Below are positions 1 through 8,272 of a stretch of DNA of 64,000 bases, one piece after another; the first letter of the stretch is position 1; every line of letters begins with the position of its first letter. Location: NCBI RefSeq assembly GCF_019976755.1, contig NZ_AP023441.1, positions 5,515,501-5,579,500 of the forward strand. The letters run 5' to 3'. The DNA comes from Nostoc sp. MS1 (GTDB lineage: Bacteria; Cyanobacteriota; Cyanobacteriia; Cyanobacteriales; Nostocaceae). The position numbers and the translations under genes were made by a program. The notes below the pieces were generated by a model, which was given only the letters and a program-made list of their open reading frames with translations, was not told where the DNA came from and made no database searches.

Positions 1-631
1 CAATGTTCTGCTTGAGTACTGCATACGGGCTATCACTTCCCCTTCGTGGCATAGAGACATAGAGTTTTTCTACAAATGGGGTACGGACTCCTGTTGGTTG
101 AATTAAGACCACATCCACTCCAAAAGGTTTAACCTCATAACGTAGGGCATCCGTGAAGGATTCAACCGCATACTTGCTGGCATGATAAGCGCCATTACCA
201 GGGGTTGTGAATGTACCCCCTATGGAGCCAACATTGATAATCCGTCCATATCCTTGCTCTCGCATTTCCGGCAGTACGAGTTGACACATCCGCAGTAAGC
301 CAAACACGTTGGTTTCAAACTGGCGGCGCACATCTTCCATTGTCAACTCCTCTAAGGGGCCAATCTGGTTATAGCCAGCATTGTTAATCAAAACAGAAAT
401 AGCACCGTGCTTGGCTTCTATGGTTTGCACAGTAGCCAGCATGGATGCTTCATCTGTGATATCCAATGGAAGAATGTAGCAACCTTTTGCAGCCAAATCG
501 CCCAATGCTAGAAGATTTCGGGCTGTGGCATAAGTCGTAAATCCGGCTGATGCCAATGCAGTGGCTGTCACTTTACCAATTCCAGAGGAGGCTCCTGTAA
601 CCAATGCAACTCTATATGGTGCTGCAATCAT
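1..631 (-). CDS. SDR-family NAD(P)-dependent oxidoreductase (C-terminus beyond window)
   Basis: This is a short-chain dehydrogenase/reductase, cut by the window start so that about 210 N-terminal residues are visible. I translated it by hand from ATG at 631. The nucleotide-binding motif TGASSGIG lies at about residues 12-19, NNAG at about 90, and the catalytic pair is in YHASK (YxxxK), with a preceding Ser in NVGSIGG. A good Shine-Dalgarno sequence (AGAGGG) precedes the ATG. The substrate cannot be read from the sequence. The TetR gene immediately upstream on the same strand, and the related inverted repeats in front of both genes, suggest that TetR controls this enzyme (inference). Confidence 0.9.
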   Translation of the reverse strand, partial: MIAAPYRVALVTGASSGIGKVTATALASAGFTTYATARNLLALGDLAAKGCYILPLDITDEASMLATVQTIEAKHGAISVLINNAGYNQIGPLEELTMEDVRRQFETNVFGLLRMCQLVLPEMREQGYGRIINVGSIGGTFTTPGNGAYHASKYAVESFTDALRYEVKPFGVDVVLIQPTGVRTPFVEKLYVSMPRRGSDSPYAVLKQNI

Positions 632-670
632 TGCTGTAACCCTCTTTTGTAGTTTAATAACTAGATCAAG

Positions 671-698
671 TATTTACTTAAAATTAAGTAAGTAAATA
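671..698. promoter_or_regulatory. Inverted repeat, candidate TetR operator in front of the SDR gene
   Basis: A perfect 10-bp inverted repeat (TATTTACTTA / TAAGTAAATA, 8-bp centre) lies 40 bp upstream of the SDR start. A related TTAAGTAAGT half-site occurs upstream of the TetR gene at 1315-1346. Two related palindromes at the two promoters fit a local TetR operator. Confidence 0.55.
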
Positions 699-708
699 GA
701 CAAAAAAA

Positions 709-1296
709 TTAACGACGGCGCATTCCATCCAGCAGTATGTCAATCACATCCTGAGCTAAAACTTGCTTAGGGATGTTCTTGTATCGGTGCATATCATGCA
801 CTGTATCAATTAGGGATAGAAAAACGGTAGCCATAAGTTTGGCATCAACCAAGCGAATCTCTCCTCGCTCGTAAGCTTGTGTCAGAACTTGCCCTATTGG
901 CTCTACCAGAGATGAATTTCCCAACTCATGAAGAGCGTGAGCATGTTCTGGAGACAGAGCAGGTAGATCCGATCGCGCCAGTCGAGTCATGTCGAGTGGA
1001 GGTTGTGAAAGTAGCCACTCTGCCATTTTGTTCAGTTGGCTAGATAAGTGGGGTTCGGCTTGTAAAATGGCACGATTCAGTCCTTGACCGTGACGCAGAA
1101 AACTGCGCTTAATCACCTCAAAGAATAACTGCTCTTTACCTTCGGGAAAATGATAGTAAAGTGCAGCCTGACGCACTTCAAACGCTTCTGCAATATCTCT
1201 CAAGGTGACTGCTGTGTAGCCTCGCTCACTAAATAAAGCTTCAGCCAGTTGCAGTACTTGCTCTCTAGATTTTCCAGTATTTGCTTTAGCGTTCAC
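709..1296 (-). CDS. TetR/AcrR-family transcriptional regulator
   Basis: A 195-residue TetR-type repressor. The N-terminal helix-turn-helix spans about residues 10-57 (AEALFSERGYTAVTLRDIA, then ALYYHFPEGKEQLF), and the rest is a helical ligand-binding domain. GTG at 1296 is the likely start: GGAG lies five bases upstream, and an ATG just before it is out of frame and stops at once. The gene sits directly upstream of the SDR gene on the same strand. Inverted repeats sharing TTAAGTAAGT precede both, which fits autoregulation plus control of the SDR gene (inference). The inducer is unknown. Confidence 0.9.
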   Translation of the reverse strand: MNAKANTGKSREQVLQLAEALFSERGYTAVTLRDIAEAFEVRQAALYYHFPEGKEQLFFEVIKRSFLRHGQGLNRAILQAEPHLSSQLNKMAEWLLSQPPLDMTRLARSDLPALSPEHAHALHELGNSSLVEPIGQVLTQAYERGEIRLVDAKLMATVFLSLIDTVHDMHRYKNIPKQVLAQDVIDILLDGMRRR

Positions 1297-1314
1297 ACAT
1301 TCTCCACTTCAAAC

Positions 1315-1346
1315 AATTAACTTACTTAACTTATAGTAAGTAATAT
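1315..1346. promoter_or_regulatory. Imperfect inverted repeat, candidate TetR operator (autoregulation)
   Basis: The region upstream of the TetR start contains ACTTAC and GTAAGT arms (1320-1325 and 1336-1341). On the minus strand it carries TTAAGTAAGT, the same decamer as in the palindrome before the SDR gene. Confidence 0.5.
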
Positions 1347-1437
1347 AGCCAAAGCTTCAACAGCCGTCAAGAGAAAGTGCTAAGTTAATCTAGCAATCAG
1401 TGCAAATATACTATATTGTTCCCTGGCCCCTACCATA

Positions 1438-1716
1438 TTACCAAGTGAGATTTGTGGCTTTAGTTCGCAACTCAAAAACCAAAGGTTCTTGGCTAACAGA
1501 AGAAATGATCACTCCATCTTTACTTTGTGGTATTGATGCTATTTGCTTTTTTATGAGGACAATATCTTGACCAGCAACAGTTATCCAAGCGCAACCTGAT
1601 AAAACTTCTAATTCATCTACTGATTGCGGTATACGAAAAGATTGATTATAAGTTAAAGTAATTAATCTCGGCCATTCTGCATTTTGCTTTGATTTAAGCA
1701 AGTTAGAGATTTTCAT
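1438..1716 (-). CDS. DUF2917-like small protein
   Basis: A 92-residue protein resembling the DUF2917 family, whose function is not known. The core has the family pattern of a beta-rich segment with a G-x-[AV]-W-[IL]-T motif (SGCAWITVAGQD) followed by a hydrophobic strand. No signal peptide is visible. I chose ATG at 1716; a TTG 12 bases further upstream is in frame, but neither has a convincing ribosome site. It follows the DUF1349 and kinase genes on the same strand and may be the last gene of that run. Confidence 0.6.
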   Translation of the reverse strand: MKISNLLKSKQNAEWPRLITLTYNQSFRIPQSVDELEVLSGCAWITVAGQDIVLIKKQIASIPQSKDGVIISSVSQEPLVFELRTKATNLTW

Positions 1717-1828
1717 TGAATTAACCAAGTGTGGAGGAGTAGTTTAAAGTTACAAGATGAAAGATGTATCAAACTTCCTCCATTTGATTCACCCAATTGG
1801 GTGAAGTATAAATGTAATTTCTGGACTG

Positions 1829-2377
1829 CTATGATTGAGTAATTCTGAAATCTTCAAACACCACCGAGAAACCATCACCCTGTGGTGAAGCACACATTAG
1901 TCCTACTTGCACTATTTCTGCAAGGGTGAGATATGCTAGGCGCAACATTTGATAATTCTTTCCATCTAGAGAATACTGTACTTCTACTGTTTCGACACGA
2001 CGTTCTAGGCGTAACCATAAGGCATTTGATGGTTGTAATAAAGGCACTACTGACCAATCTGAATAATCTCGTGTCACTACAACACTGACATTCTGCACTT
2101 CCTCAACATATTCAATGCCACATTTGAGCCAGATATTTTCGTTCTCACGAATCATCAGTCCAGCTTGGTCATATAAAGCCTGATAATTTCCTATAACTTT
2201 AACTTCAACTGTGAAATTACCCTTTACCTCCTGATAGTAGAAGTTGCCGTTATCACGGATGAAATTATAGTGAGTCTTTTGCCAAAAATCAGTTTTTGCA
2301 GATGCGTTAACACAAATAACTCCTGCCTGTTCATTCCAGGTAGCAGGTTCGTTGTACCATTTCATTTCAGTCATCAT
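1829..2377 (-). CDS. DUF1349 (concanavalin-like) domain protein
   Basis: A 182-residue protein matching DUF1349 over its whole length: WNEQAGVICVNASAKTDFWQKTHY at the start, then beta strands with YDQAGLMIRENENIWLKCGIEY, and GLMCASPQGDGFSVVFEDF at the end. The fold is a concanavalin-like jelly roll, often linked to carbohydrate binding, but no catalytic activity is established. There is no signal peptide, so it is probably cytoplasmic. The gene follows two Ser/Thr kinases by about 50 bp on the same strand and may be co-transcribed with them. Its role relative to the kinases is unknown. Confidence 0.8.
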   Translation of the reverse strand: MMTEMKWYNEPATWNEQAGVICVNASAKTDFWQKTHYNFIRDNGNFYYQEVKGNFTVEVKVIGNYQALYDQAGLMIRENENIWLKCGIEYVEEVQNVSVVVTRDYSDWSVVPLLQPSNALWLRLERRVETVEVQYSLDGKNYQMLRLAYLTLAEIVQVGLMCASPQGDGFSVVFEDFRITQS

Positions 2378-2425
2378 TTTTATACTACTTATAACAATAA
2401 AATAGCAATTTAATATTTTTTAAAG

Positions 2426-3856
2426 CTATTCTTGATCATTGTTGTGACGCTCTGCAAAGGCGTTGATTTCGTTGACTAACCATGCTTTTTCGCTGTTGTT
2501 CAAGAATAGTCCGAAGTTGATTTTGAGTGGGGCGATCGCTAAAGTACAATACGAGTTAAGATTTTTGATCACAGCAACCTCTTGCTGCATAGGTGTCACA
2601 CTCGCCTGGAGTTTGGCGTTTTTCTTTGTACGTATTGATGGTAGTTGCAAAGTGAACAGTCCAAAACAGTATGTTAATTGAATCTTCCAAAATGGCTCAA
2701 TCTCATAACGACTACCGAAGGCGCTACTAAAGAACAAACTTTGAGCAGCATATAGGCAAATAACACAAGCCGAGGGAACAAAGGTAGTCATCAAAATGGC
2801 AAGGCGAAATATCCACTCTCTTCCAATGTCAATCTCAGCTTTCGGTTCTAATATCTCAATAATCCAAGCATAAGTAATCCAAAAGATGGGGATACATACA
2901 AATATTGGCAATAACCCCAACCACAAACTCTGAGGACTATTGAGGAGTAAGGGAGGTATATCAATAGTCATTTTGTTAGTTGTGGTGGTTAATTTAATTT
3001 TGCTTTGTTTGGGTCGTTTATAAGTGCTTGCACGGGGTGGGAGTGGTTGCTTTCCTTGTAAAACAACTAAGGCTTCTACAGCCGAGGGGAATCTGACTGT
3101 ACTAATTGGTTCAATCATCCGCTCTAACCAAGCTGCAAAGCGTTTGGGTAATTGCACAACACTACGAAAGTCGATAGTAAGTTGACGATGTGGTAAGTCT
3201 GCGGGGGATTTACCTGTGAGCAAAAATAATAAAGTGGTTCCCAGTCCATACAAGTCTGTAGATAATACAGCCTGTCCGCGAAATTGTTCGGGAGCCATAT
3301 AACCAAAGGTTCCGACAACGGTACTACCACCTGTTACAGTATTGTGATAGGTATCTTGAACTGCACCAAAATCTACCAGAAAAATTTGACCGTTTTCCTG
3401 ACGGATAATATTTTGCGGCTTAATATCTCGATGAATTACAGGCGGGGTCAACTGTTGCAAATATACCAGAATTTCTAGCACTTGAGATGCGATCGCCTGG
3501 ACTTCTTCAACGCTTGGTTTCCAACCTTGATTAACTAGCTCAAATAGAGATTGTCCTGGAGCTAGTTCTTGTACCAGATAAAAAGCATGGTTTTCATCTG
3601 TTTCTATTTCAAAATAATTCAAATATTGGGGAATCCCTGGATAGCTGAGGTTAGCCAAAATTTTTGCTTCGCGTGCAAATAATTCCAGCGCTTTCCAATC
3701 TTTGACGCGATGCAGAGAAAGTACCTTCAACGCTACAGGTTGATGAATTTGCAAATCCTCTGCCGCATAAGTAATACCCATTCCCCCATGTCCTAAAACA
3801 CGCTGAATCTGATAGCGTCCAGCAATCACATCACCATAGTTATGTAAGGTGTTCAT
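2426..3856 (-). CDS. Membrane-anchored serine/threonine protein kinase
   Basis: A 476-residue Hanks-type kinase. The kinase domain covers about residues 13-275: glycine loop LGHGGMGITYAAED, catalytic lysine in VALKVL, catalytic loop HRDIKPQN, Mg-binding DFGA, and activation-segment end APEQF. All key residues are present, so it should be active. After a basic linker come two or three hydrophobic segments (about 300-385) and a short C-terminal cytoplasmic domain of unknown type. It lies 9 bp downstream of a second kinase (3866-5407) with a very similar catalytic domain. The pair looks like a duplication with swapped C-terminal modules and is probably one operon. Targets are unknown. Confidence 0.9.
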   Translation of the reverse strand: MNTLHNYGDVIAGRYQIQRVLGHGGMGITYAAEDLQIHQPVALKVLSLHRVKDWKALELFAREAKILANLSYPGIPQYLNYFEIETDENHAFYLVQELAPGQSLFELVNQGWKPSVEEVQAIASQVLEILVYLQQLTPPVIHRDIKPQNIIRQENGQIFLVDFGAVQDTYHNTVTGGSTVVGTFGYMAPEQFRGQAVLSTDLYGLGTTLLFLLTGKSPADLPHRQLTIDFRSVVQLPKRFAAWLERMIEPISTVRFPSAVEALVVLQGKQPLPPRASTYKRPKQSKIKLTTTTNKMTIDIPPLLLNSPQSLWLGLLPIFVCIPIFWITYAWIIEILEPKAEIDIGREWIFRLAILMTTFVPSACVICLYAAQSLFFSSAFGSRYEIEPFWKIQLTYCFGLFTLQLPSIRTKKNAKLQASVTPMQQEVAVIKNLNSYCTLAIAPLKINFGLFLNNSEKAWLVNEINAFAERHNNDQE

Positions 3857-3865
3857 TCTCGCTTC

Positions 3866-5407
3866 CTATTGACTTTTTCGCTTTTCTAGTTCTTGCTGCC
3901 ACTCACGCAGAAGTTGAGGATTAGATTCTTTATTTAGGGTTGCACCTTTTTCTAATAGCATCAGACCTATCTTGACCATACGAAACTTGATTGCCAAATC
4001 TAAAGGTGTGTAACCATAACTATCTTGCTCGTTGACATTAATGCCATTACTGTTGATTAAAAGTTCAGCAAATTCCGGTTGATTTCTATAAATCATGTAA
4101 TGAAGTATCGGTGCTTCTTCGTGCGATCGCCCCCGATTGCTTTCACTGTAAACTCTAATATTGGGACTTGCACCGTATTTCAACAGCAATTTCATGAAAT
4201 CCAAGCTATTATCAAGTACTGTTTTAAACAAGATTGGTTCATAGGACTCTCTAATGTTGGGATCAGCACCGTGTTTAAGTAGTAGTTCTGCATTGGCAAG
4301 GGAAGAAACACAAAATAACAAAGGCCATTGACTACCCCCACGCCAACTTAAAAATCGATAATGTTTGACGCGGAGGTTAGGGTTTCCGCCTTGCTGGAGG
4401 TAGTTTTGCAAAACATTTACATCGTCACATACACCCCTTGGTGACAAGCCAAAGGAACTCAATACTTTCCATTTAAAAGAGTTACCTAGCCAAACTGCCG
4501 CCAGTGTACCGATAACTAAGGCGATGAGAGCATTACGGGGGGAGAGTTGAGTTGTTTGTAAGGGTTTTGCTGGTTGTCTTAAGGCTAACAAAGCTGCTTC
4601 GGCGGTAGGAAAGCGATCCTTCACATCAGGTTCTAAAAGTTTTTCTAACCACTCCCCAAAAGCATCAGAAACTTGAATATGCTCCCGAAAATCTACAGAC
4701 AAAGCATTCTGAGGTAACTCTGCTGGCGATTTGTGAGTCAATAAATATAATAATGTAGCTCCCAATCCATACAAGTCTGTTGCTGGGACAGCTTGTCCAA
4801 GAAACTGTTCGGGAGCCATATAACCATAAGTTCCCACAACAGTACTACCCCGCATTAAGGTACTGTAGTAAGTATCTCGCACTGCACCAAAGTCAACTAA
4901 ATACAGTGAGCCATCCTCATGACGAATAATATTGTGTGGTTTAATATCACGATGAATGACTGGCGGGTATAAGCGTTGCAAATAAACTAGAATCGCTAAT
5001 ATCTGCCGCGCTATTTGTTTGAGCGTTGCTTCATCGCCGCGCCATCCCTGTTCTACCCATGCAGCCAAAGATTTTCCTGGCGCTAATTCTTGCACAATGT
5101 AAAAACGGCGATCGCTTGCGGTATCGAGGTGAAAATAATTAAGATAACGCGGTATTCCCCGATGCTGGAGTTTTGCTAGTACTTGCGCCTCCCGCTCAAA
5201 CAACTCCACAACTTTCCAGTCTTGTGCTTGCTGGAGAGAAATGACTTTAATTGCCACGGTGACACCAGACTGTGTTATGTCTTCCGCCGCATAAGTAATA
5301 CTGCTATTGCCTTCGCCTAAGATTATGACAATCCGATAGCGATCGCTCACAGGTTGTTTGGTAGGATCAACGATTACATCACCTGGTTGATGCAATGACC
5401 GAGCCAT
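3866..5407 (-). CDS. Serine/threonine protein kinase with C-terminal ankyrin repeats
   Basis: A 513-residue Hanks-type kinase. Residues about 25-285 form the kinase domain, with HRDIKPHN, DFGAV and APEQF; the glycine loop is GEGNSSITYAAED and the ATP lysine lies in VAIKVI. One transmembrane segment (ALIALVIGTLAAVWLG, about 300) is followed by four or five ankyrin-like repeats (LLLKHGADPNI, LLLKYGASPNI, DLAIKFRMVKIGLMLLEKGA). The repeats would then lie on the opposite side of the membrane from the kinase, which is unusual; alternatively the hydrophobic stretch does not span. It is translated just before the second kinase with a 9-bp gap. Confidence 0.9.
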   Translation of the reverse strand: MARSLHQPGDVIVDPTKQPVSDRYRIVIILGEGNSSITYAAEDITQSGVTVAIKVISLQQAQDWKVVELFEREAQVLAKLQHRGIPRYLNYFHLDTASDRRFYIVQELAPGKSLAAWVEQGWRGDEATLKQIARQILAILVYLQRLYPPVIHRDIKPHNIIRHEDGSLYLVDFGAVRDTYYSTLMRGSTVVGTYGYMAPEQFLGQAVPATDLYGLGATLLYLLTHKSPAELPQNALSVDFREHIQVSDAFGEWLEKLLEPDVKDRFPTAEAALLALRQPAKPLQTTQLSPRNALIALVIGTLAAVWLGNSFKWKVLSSFGLSPRGVCDDVNVLQNYLQQGGNPNLRVKHYRFLSWRGGSQWPLLFCVSSLANAELLLKHGADPNIRESYEPILFKTVLDNSLDFMKLLLKYGASPNIRVYSESNRGRSHEEAPILHYMIYRNQPEFAELLINSNGINVNEQDSYGYTPLDLAIKFRMVKIGLMLLEKGATLNKESNPQLLREWQQELEKRKSQ

Positions 5408-5456
5408 GATGGTTACTGTATTAACTCTAATTACAGTATTCCCATAGTTAGCTCGA

Positions 5457-6917
5457 TTACTCTACATTCACTAAATCTACTGAGTGTTTAACTGGTAACA
5501 ACATTCGTATCAACTGACCTAATGAGATGGAACGTTGTTCTTGGACAAAAATTAGGGGTACAAGCGCCACCATTCGTAGTAAGCCTGAGAGAGCAAATAG
5601 CCCTAGTAAACCACCAATAGCCGGAAAAGTTGCTAAGAAACTACCGAATGTAATACCAATTGCTCCAGTTATACCAGCAACCGCGCCGACGATCGCAAAA
5701 TAACCAGACTGATAACGTAGAGGTGCGATACCCATCATCATATTGTTGGTACATAAATCGATTGCTGCCCATGTACCACCTGCTAATATGTGCAGTAACG
5801 GTAAGTAAACCCAGAAAGAAAGTTGATTACTTCCCACCGCCAACCACAACAAAGGAGTTATCGCTACCAAAACACCTACCAATACTAATAGCGGACGATT
5901 ACCGATGCGATCGGCCAATTTACCCCATAAAAGCAGCATTAACATATTTGCAGCCGTACCCAAACCGTGATAAATCGTCACTACACTAATATCTATATTT
6001 AGGTTATCTAGCAAATATAGGTTAAAGAAGGGAGCGCTAACATTAACCGCAAAACACCAAATGCTTAAATAAAGCACGAACTTCAAAAAATTAGTATCCT
6101 TGAGCAAGCTAAAATCTATTCCTTGAAACTGTGATTTCTTAGCATCATCATCTTTCAACATCTGAGGATTGACATCAGTCATCCACATTTGGCAACCTAC
6201 ACTGATTATTCCCAGTATGATTCCTATAAGCAGAATTGCGCTGTAACCTTGAAGTGTTCCCCCAGGCCAAACCGATACTACTAGACCTAAAAGTGGCACA
6301 CCAACAAAATTTGTTAAACCAAGAATGCTACTGCGAAAGCCGAAATATCTTCCTCTCAATTTTTGCGGTACTAACACAGCCGACCAACCAAGCCAAGGCG
6401 CACGACCGAAAGCTTCAATAATATTACCAACTAAAAGAATTATTAAAGTTAACTGTACTACTTGCTGCCCAGCTATATAAGATGACTTGGTTAACCAAAT
6501 GGCTGGTACAAGAATTAACCATAACAACCGAGGCGGTAGAAAAATAGATATACTGTACTTGCGAAAGCTCAAGCTGCGGTTTACTAAATATGCTCCCAAA
6601 GGCTGAAGTAGATTCACTACTTGGGGGATAGCAGCCAGTAAACCAATTTCTACAGGCCCGGCCCCTAACTCTAACAAGAAATTACTCAACAATGCGCCAC
6701 CAATAATACTATAAAAAATCGTGGCGAAAACACTCTCAAAAGTTAATGCCTTGAGACTATTGCGAATTTCTGATTTAGAAATGATTTTGAGAAATCTTTT
6801 TGGCGTTGCAGAAATTACCGTTTCTGTTAAAGTCCTATCTTCAGAAATCTCTTGAATAGGGATAGGTGGAAGCGAATTTGTTTCTAATTCAGTAATATCT
6901 TCTTGATTTATAGACAT
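5457..6917 (-). CDS. MFS transporter
   Basis: A 486-residue major facilitator family permease with about twelve hydrophobic segments, after a charged N-terminal tail of about 55 residues. The loop between helices 2 and 3 and the loop LWGKLADRIGNRP (G-x-L-a-D-R-x-G) in the second half match the family signature. The substrate cannot be predicted; closest in style are cyanobacterial efflux-type MFS proteins of unknown specificity. It ends about 50 bp before the ankyrin kinase on the same strand, so the kinases could be co-transcribed with it. The upstream region is a gene-free kilobase. Confidence 0.85.
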   Translation of the reverse strand: MSINQEDITELETNSLPPIPIQEISEDRTLTETVISATPKRFLKIISKSEIRNSLKALTFESVFATIFYSIIGGALLSNFLLELGAGPVEIGLLAAIPQVVNLLQPLGAYLVNRSLSFRKYSISIFLPPRLLWLILVPAIWLTKSSYIAGQQVVQLTLIILLVGNIIEAFGRAPWLGWSAVLVPQKLRGRYFGFRSSILGLTNFVGVPLLGLVVSVWPGGTLQGYSAILLIGIILGIISVGCQMWMTDVNPQMLKDDDAKKSQFQGIDFSLLKDTNFLKFVLYLSIWCFAVNVSAPFFNLYLLDNLNIDISVVTIYHGLGTAANMLMLLLWGKLADRIGNRPLLVLVGVLVAITPLLWLAVGSNQLSFWVYLPLLHILAGGTWAAIDLCTNNMMMGIAPLRYQSGYFAIVGAVAGITGAIGITFGSFLATFPAIGGLLGLFALSGLLRMVALVPLIFVQEQRSISLGQLIRMLLPVKHSVDLVNVE

Positions 6918-7950
6918 ACAATTTGCTCAATATTTGAATGGTTGATTTCCATAACAATATGTTCTTCATTAATACAAATAATTGTTAATGAAGCAGTTCA
7001 TATATAAAAACTAACAGAATACATTTACGTCACTAAACAATTCATGGCAAATAATCACTATACATTAGTGTTTAGAGAAAAATGTTATGTAGACAAACTT
7101 GTTATATAGCAATTTGATCTAATTGTTGAAAAAATTTATATATCGGTAGTTTAAGTGTAGAGTGAATATTACCCACCTTATCTTGCGGCCGATTTCAAAA
7201 ATCAAATAGAAAATTAATTTAAGCTAAAACTGTTTTTCAATTGACATTTATGCTTGCTTATAAAACTTATTAGTAACTTTATTATGATAGAGATTATCGC
7301 CAGAAAAAATCAGGTTTTAAGTAAAAATCTGACATATTTCTCCTAATTCTCTCTGAGGTATTAAAAATCTTAAATTTTTAGCTACACAATTAACACTAAC
7401 AAGATAGCCATTACGCGGGATAGGCGTTAAATCTACCTTCTGAATACTTGATTTTTGAAATATACGTAGGGGAGCCACTGCGTTGGGCGGGTTTCCCGAC
7501 ATAAAGCAAGTGGCGTTGGGCAGTGCAGCGTCAAAGATATGATACGGTGGGCAATGCCTACAAATACTGAGATTTTTATGGCTACGCTCCCGTAAGGGAT
7601 ACAGAAATCAAATCGGATTCCTATATTTCTATATAATCAGTATTAAATGTAATAAAAAGTACTAATTATTGTCAGTAGCGATTAAGTGTTGATGATTATA
7701 ATCTCACAATTTATACAGTGTTTTTAGACAAGAATACATAAAGCATCTGTAATATCTTTACTTTTCCTCAGCTAATACCTATTAACAAGCTGTTATGTAG
7801 TGGTATCAATAGTCAACTGATTCATGTATTGCATAAATTCAATAAATAGTAATCTCTCTCTGGGAGGAATTGTAATCCTAGCGCAAGATTAAATTACAAC
7901 GAGTTTATTAGGTGCATCCCTCGAAAGTTTAATATTTACAGGGACTTAAC
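6918..7950. other. Gene-free AT-rich intergenic region
   Basis: About 1 kb between the divergent MFS gene and a small plus-strand gene. I see no convincing coding sequence; the longest frame (7317-7502, minus) has no ribosome site and atypical composition. A GC-richer patch at about 7468-7600 (GGCTACGCTCCCGTAAGG and neighbours) resembles the interspersed repeat fragments common in Nostoc intergenic DNA. Confidence 0.5.
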
Positions 7951-8247
7951 ATGGTTTCAGTCAATTCAAAATTAGCAAAAAACATTGGGCGAACCAAGAA
8001 AAATCAAAAATTATCCACGGTAAACAATCTGCTATGCACGGGATTATCCATAACTGCAATAGCTTGTACCTACGCCACAATTAGAGCTATTAGCCCTTTC
8101 ATTGTATCTTCTGTCTCTGCTGCTAGTGGTAGTTCGTTTCAGCCTACATCAATTATGTGGTTGACTAATCAATCTGAATGTGAACGTAGTGGTCGCTATT
8201 GGTATGACAAGCAATGTTGGGACGCAGAACATCAGCCCATGTTTTGA
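7951..8247 (+). CDS. Small hypothetical protein with N-terminal membrane segment
   Basis: A 98-residue protein I do not recognise. A basic N-terminus (about 1-20) is followed by hydrophobic residues at about 28-55 that could be a signal peptide or membrane anchor. A short C-terminal part contains two cysteines (QSECERSGRYWYDKQCWD) that could form a disulfide outside the cytoplasm. AGGGA lies upstream of the ATG at a suitable distance. It stands alone, convergent with the amidase. Confidence 0.6.
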   Translation: MVSVNSKLAKNIGRTKKNQKLSTVNNLLCTGLSITAIACTYATIRAISPFIVSSVSAASGSSFQPTSIMWLTNQSECERSGRYWYDKQCWDAEHQPMF

Positions 8248-8272
8248 TGGCAACAGATATTATTAGTCTAAT

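Noticed and set aside
7317..7502. 61-residue minus-strand frame
   Set aside because: No ribosome site, overlaps a repeat-like GC patch, and no recognisable protein pattern.
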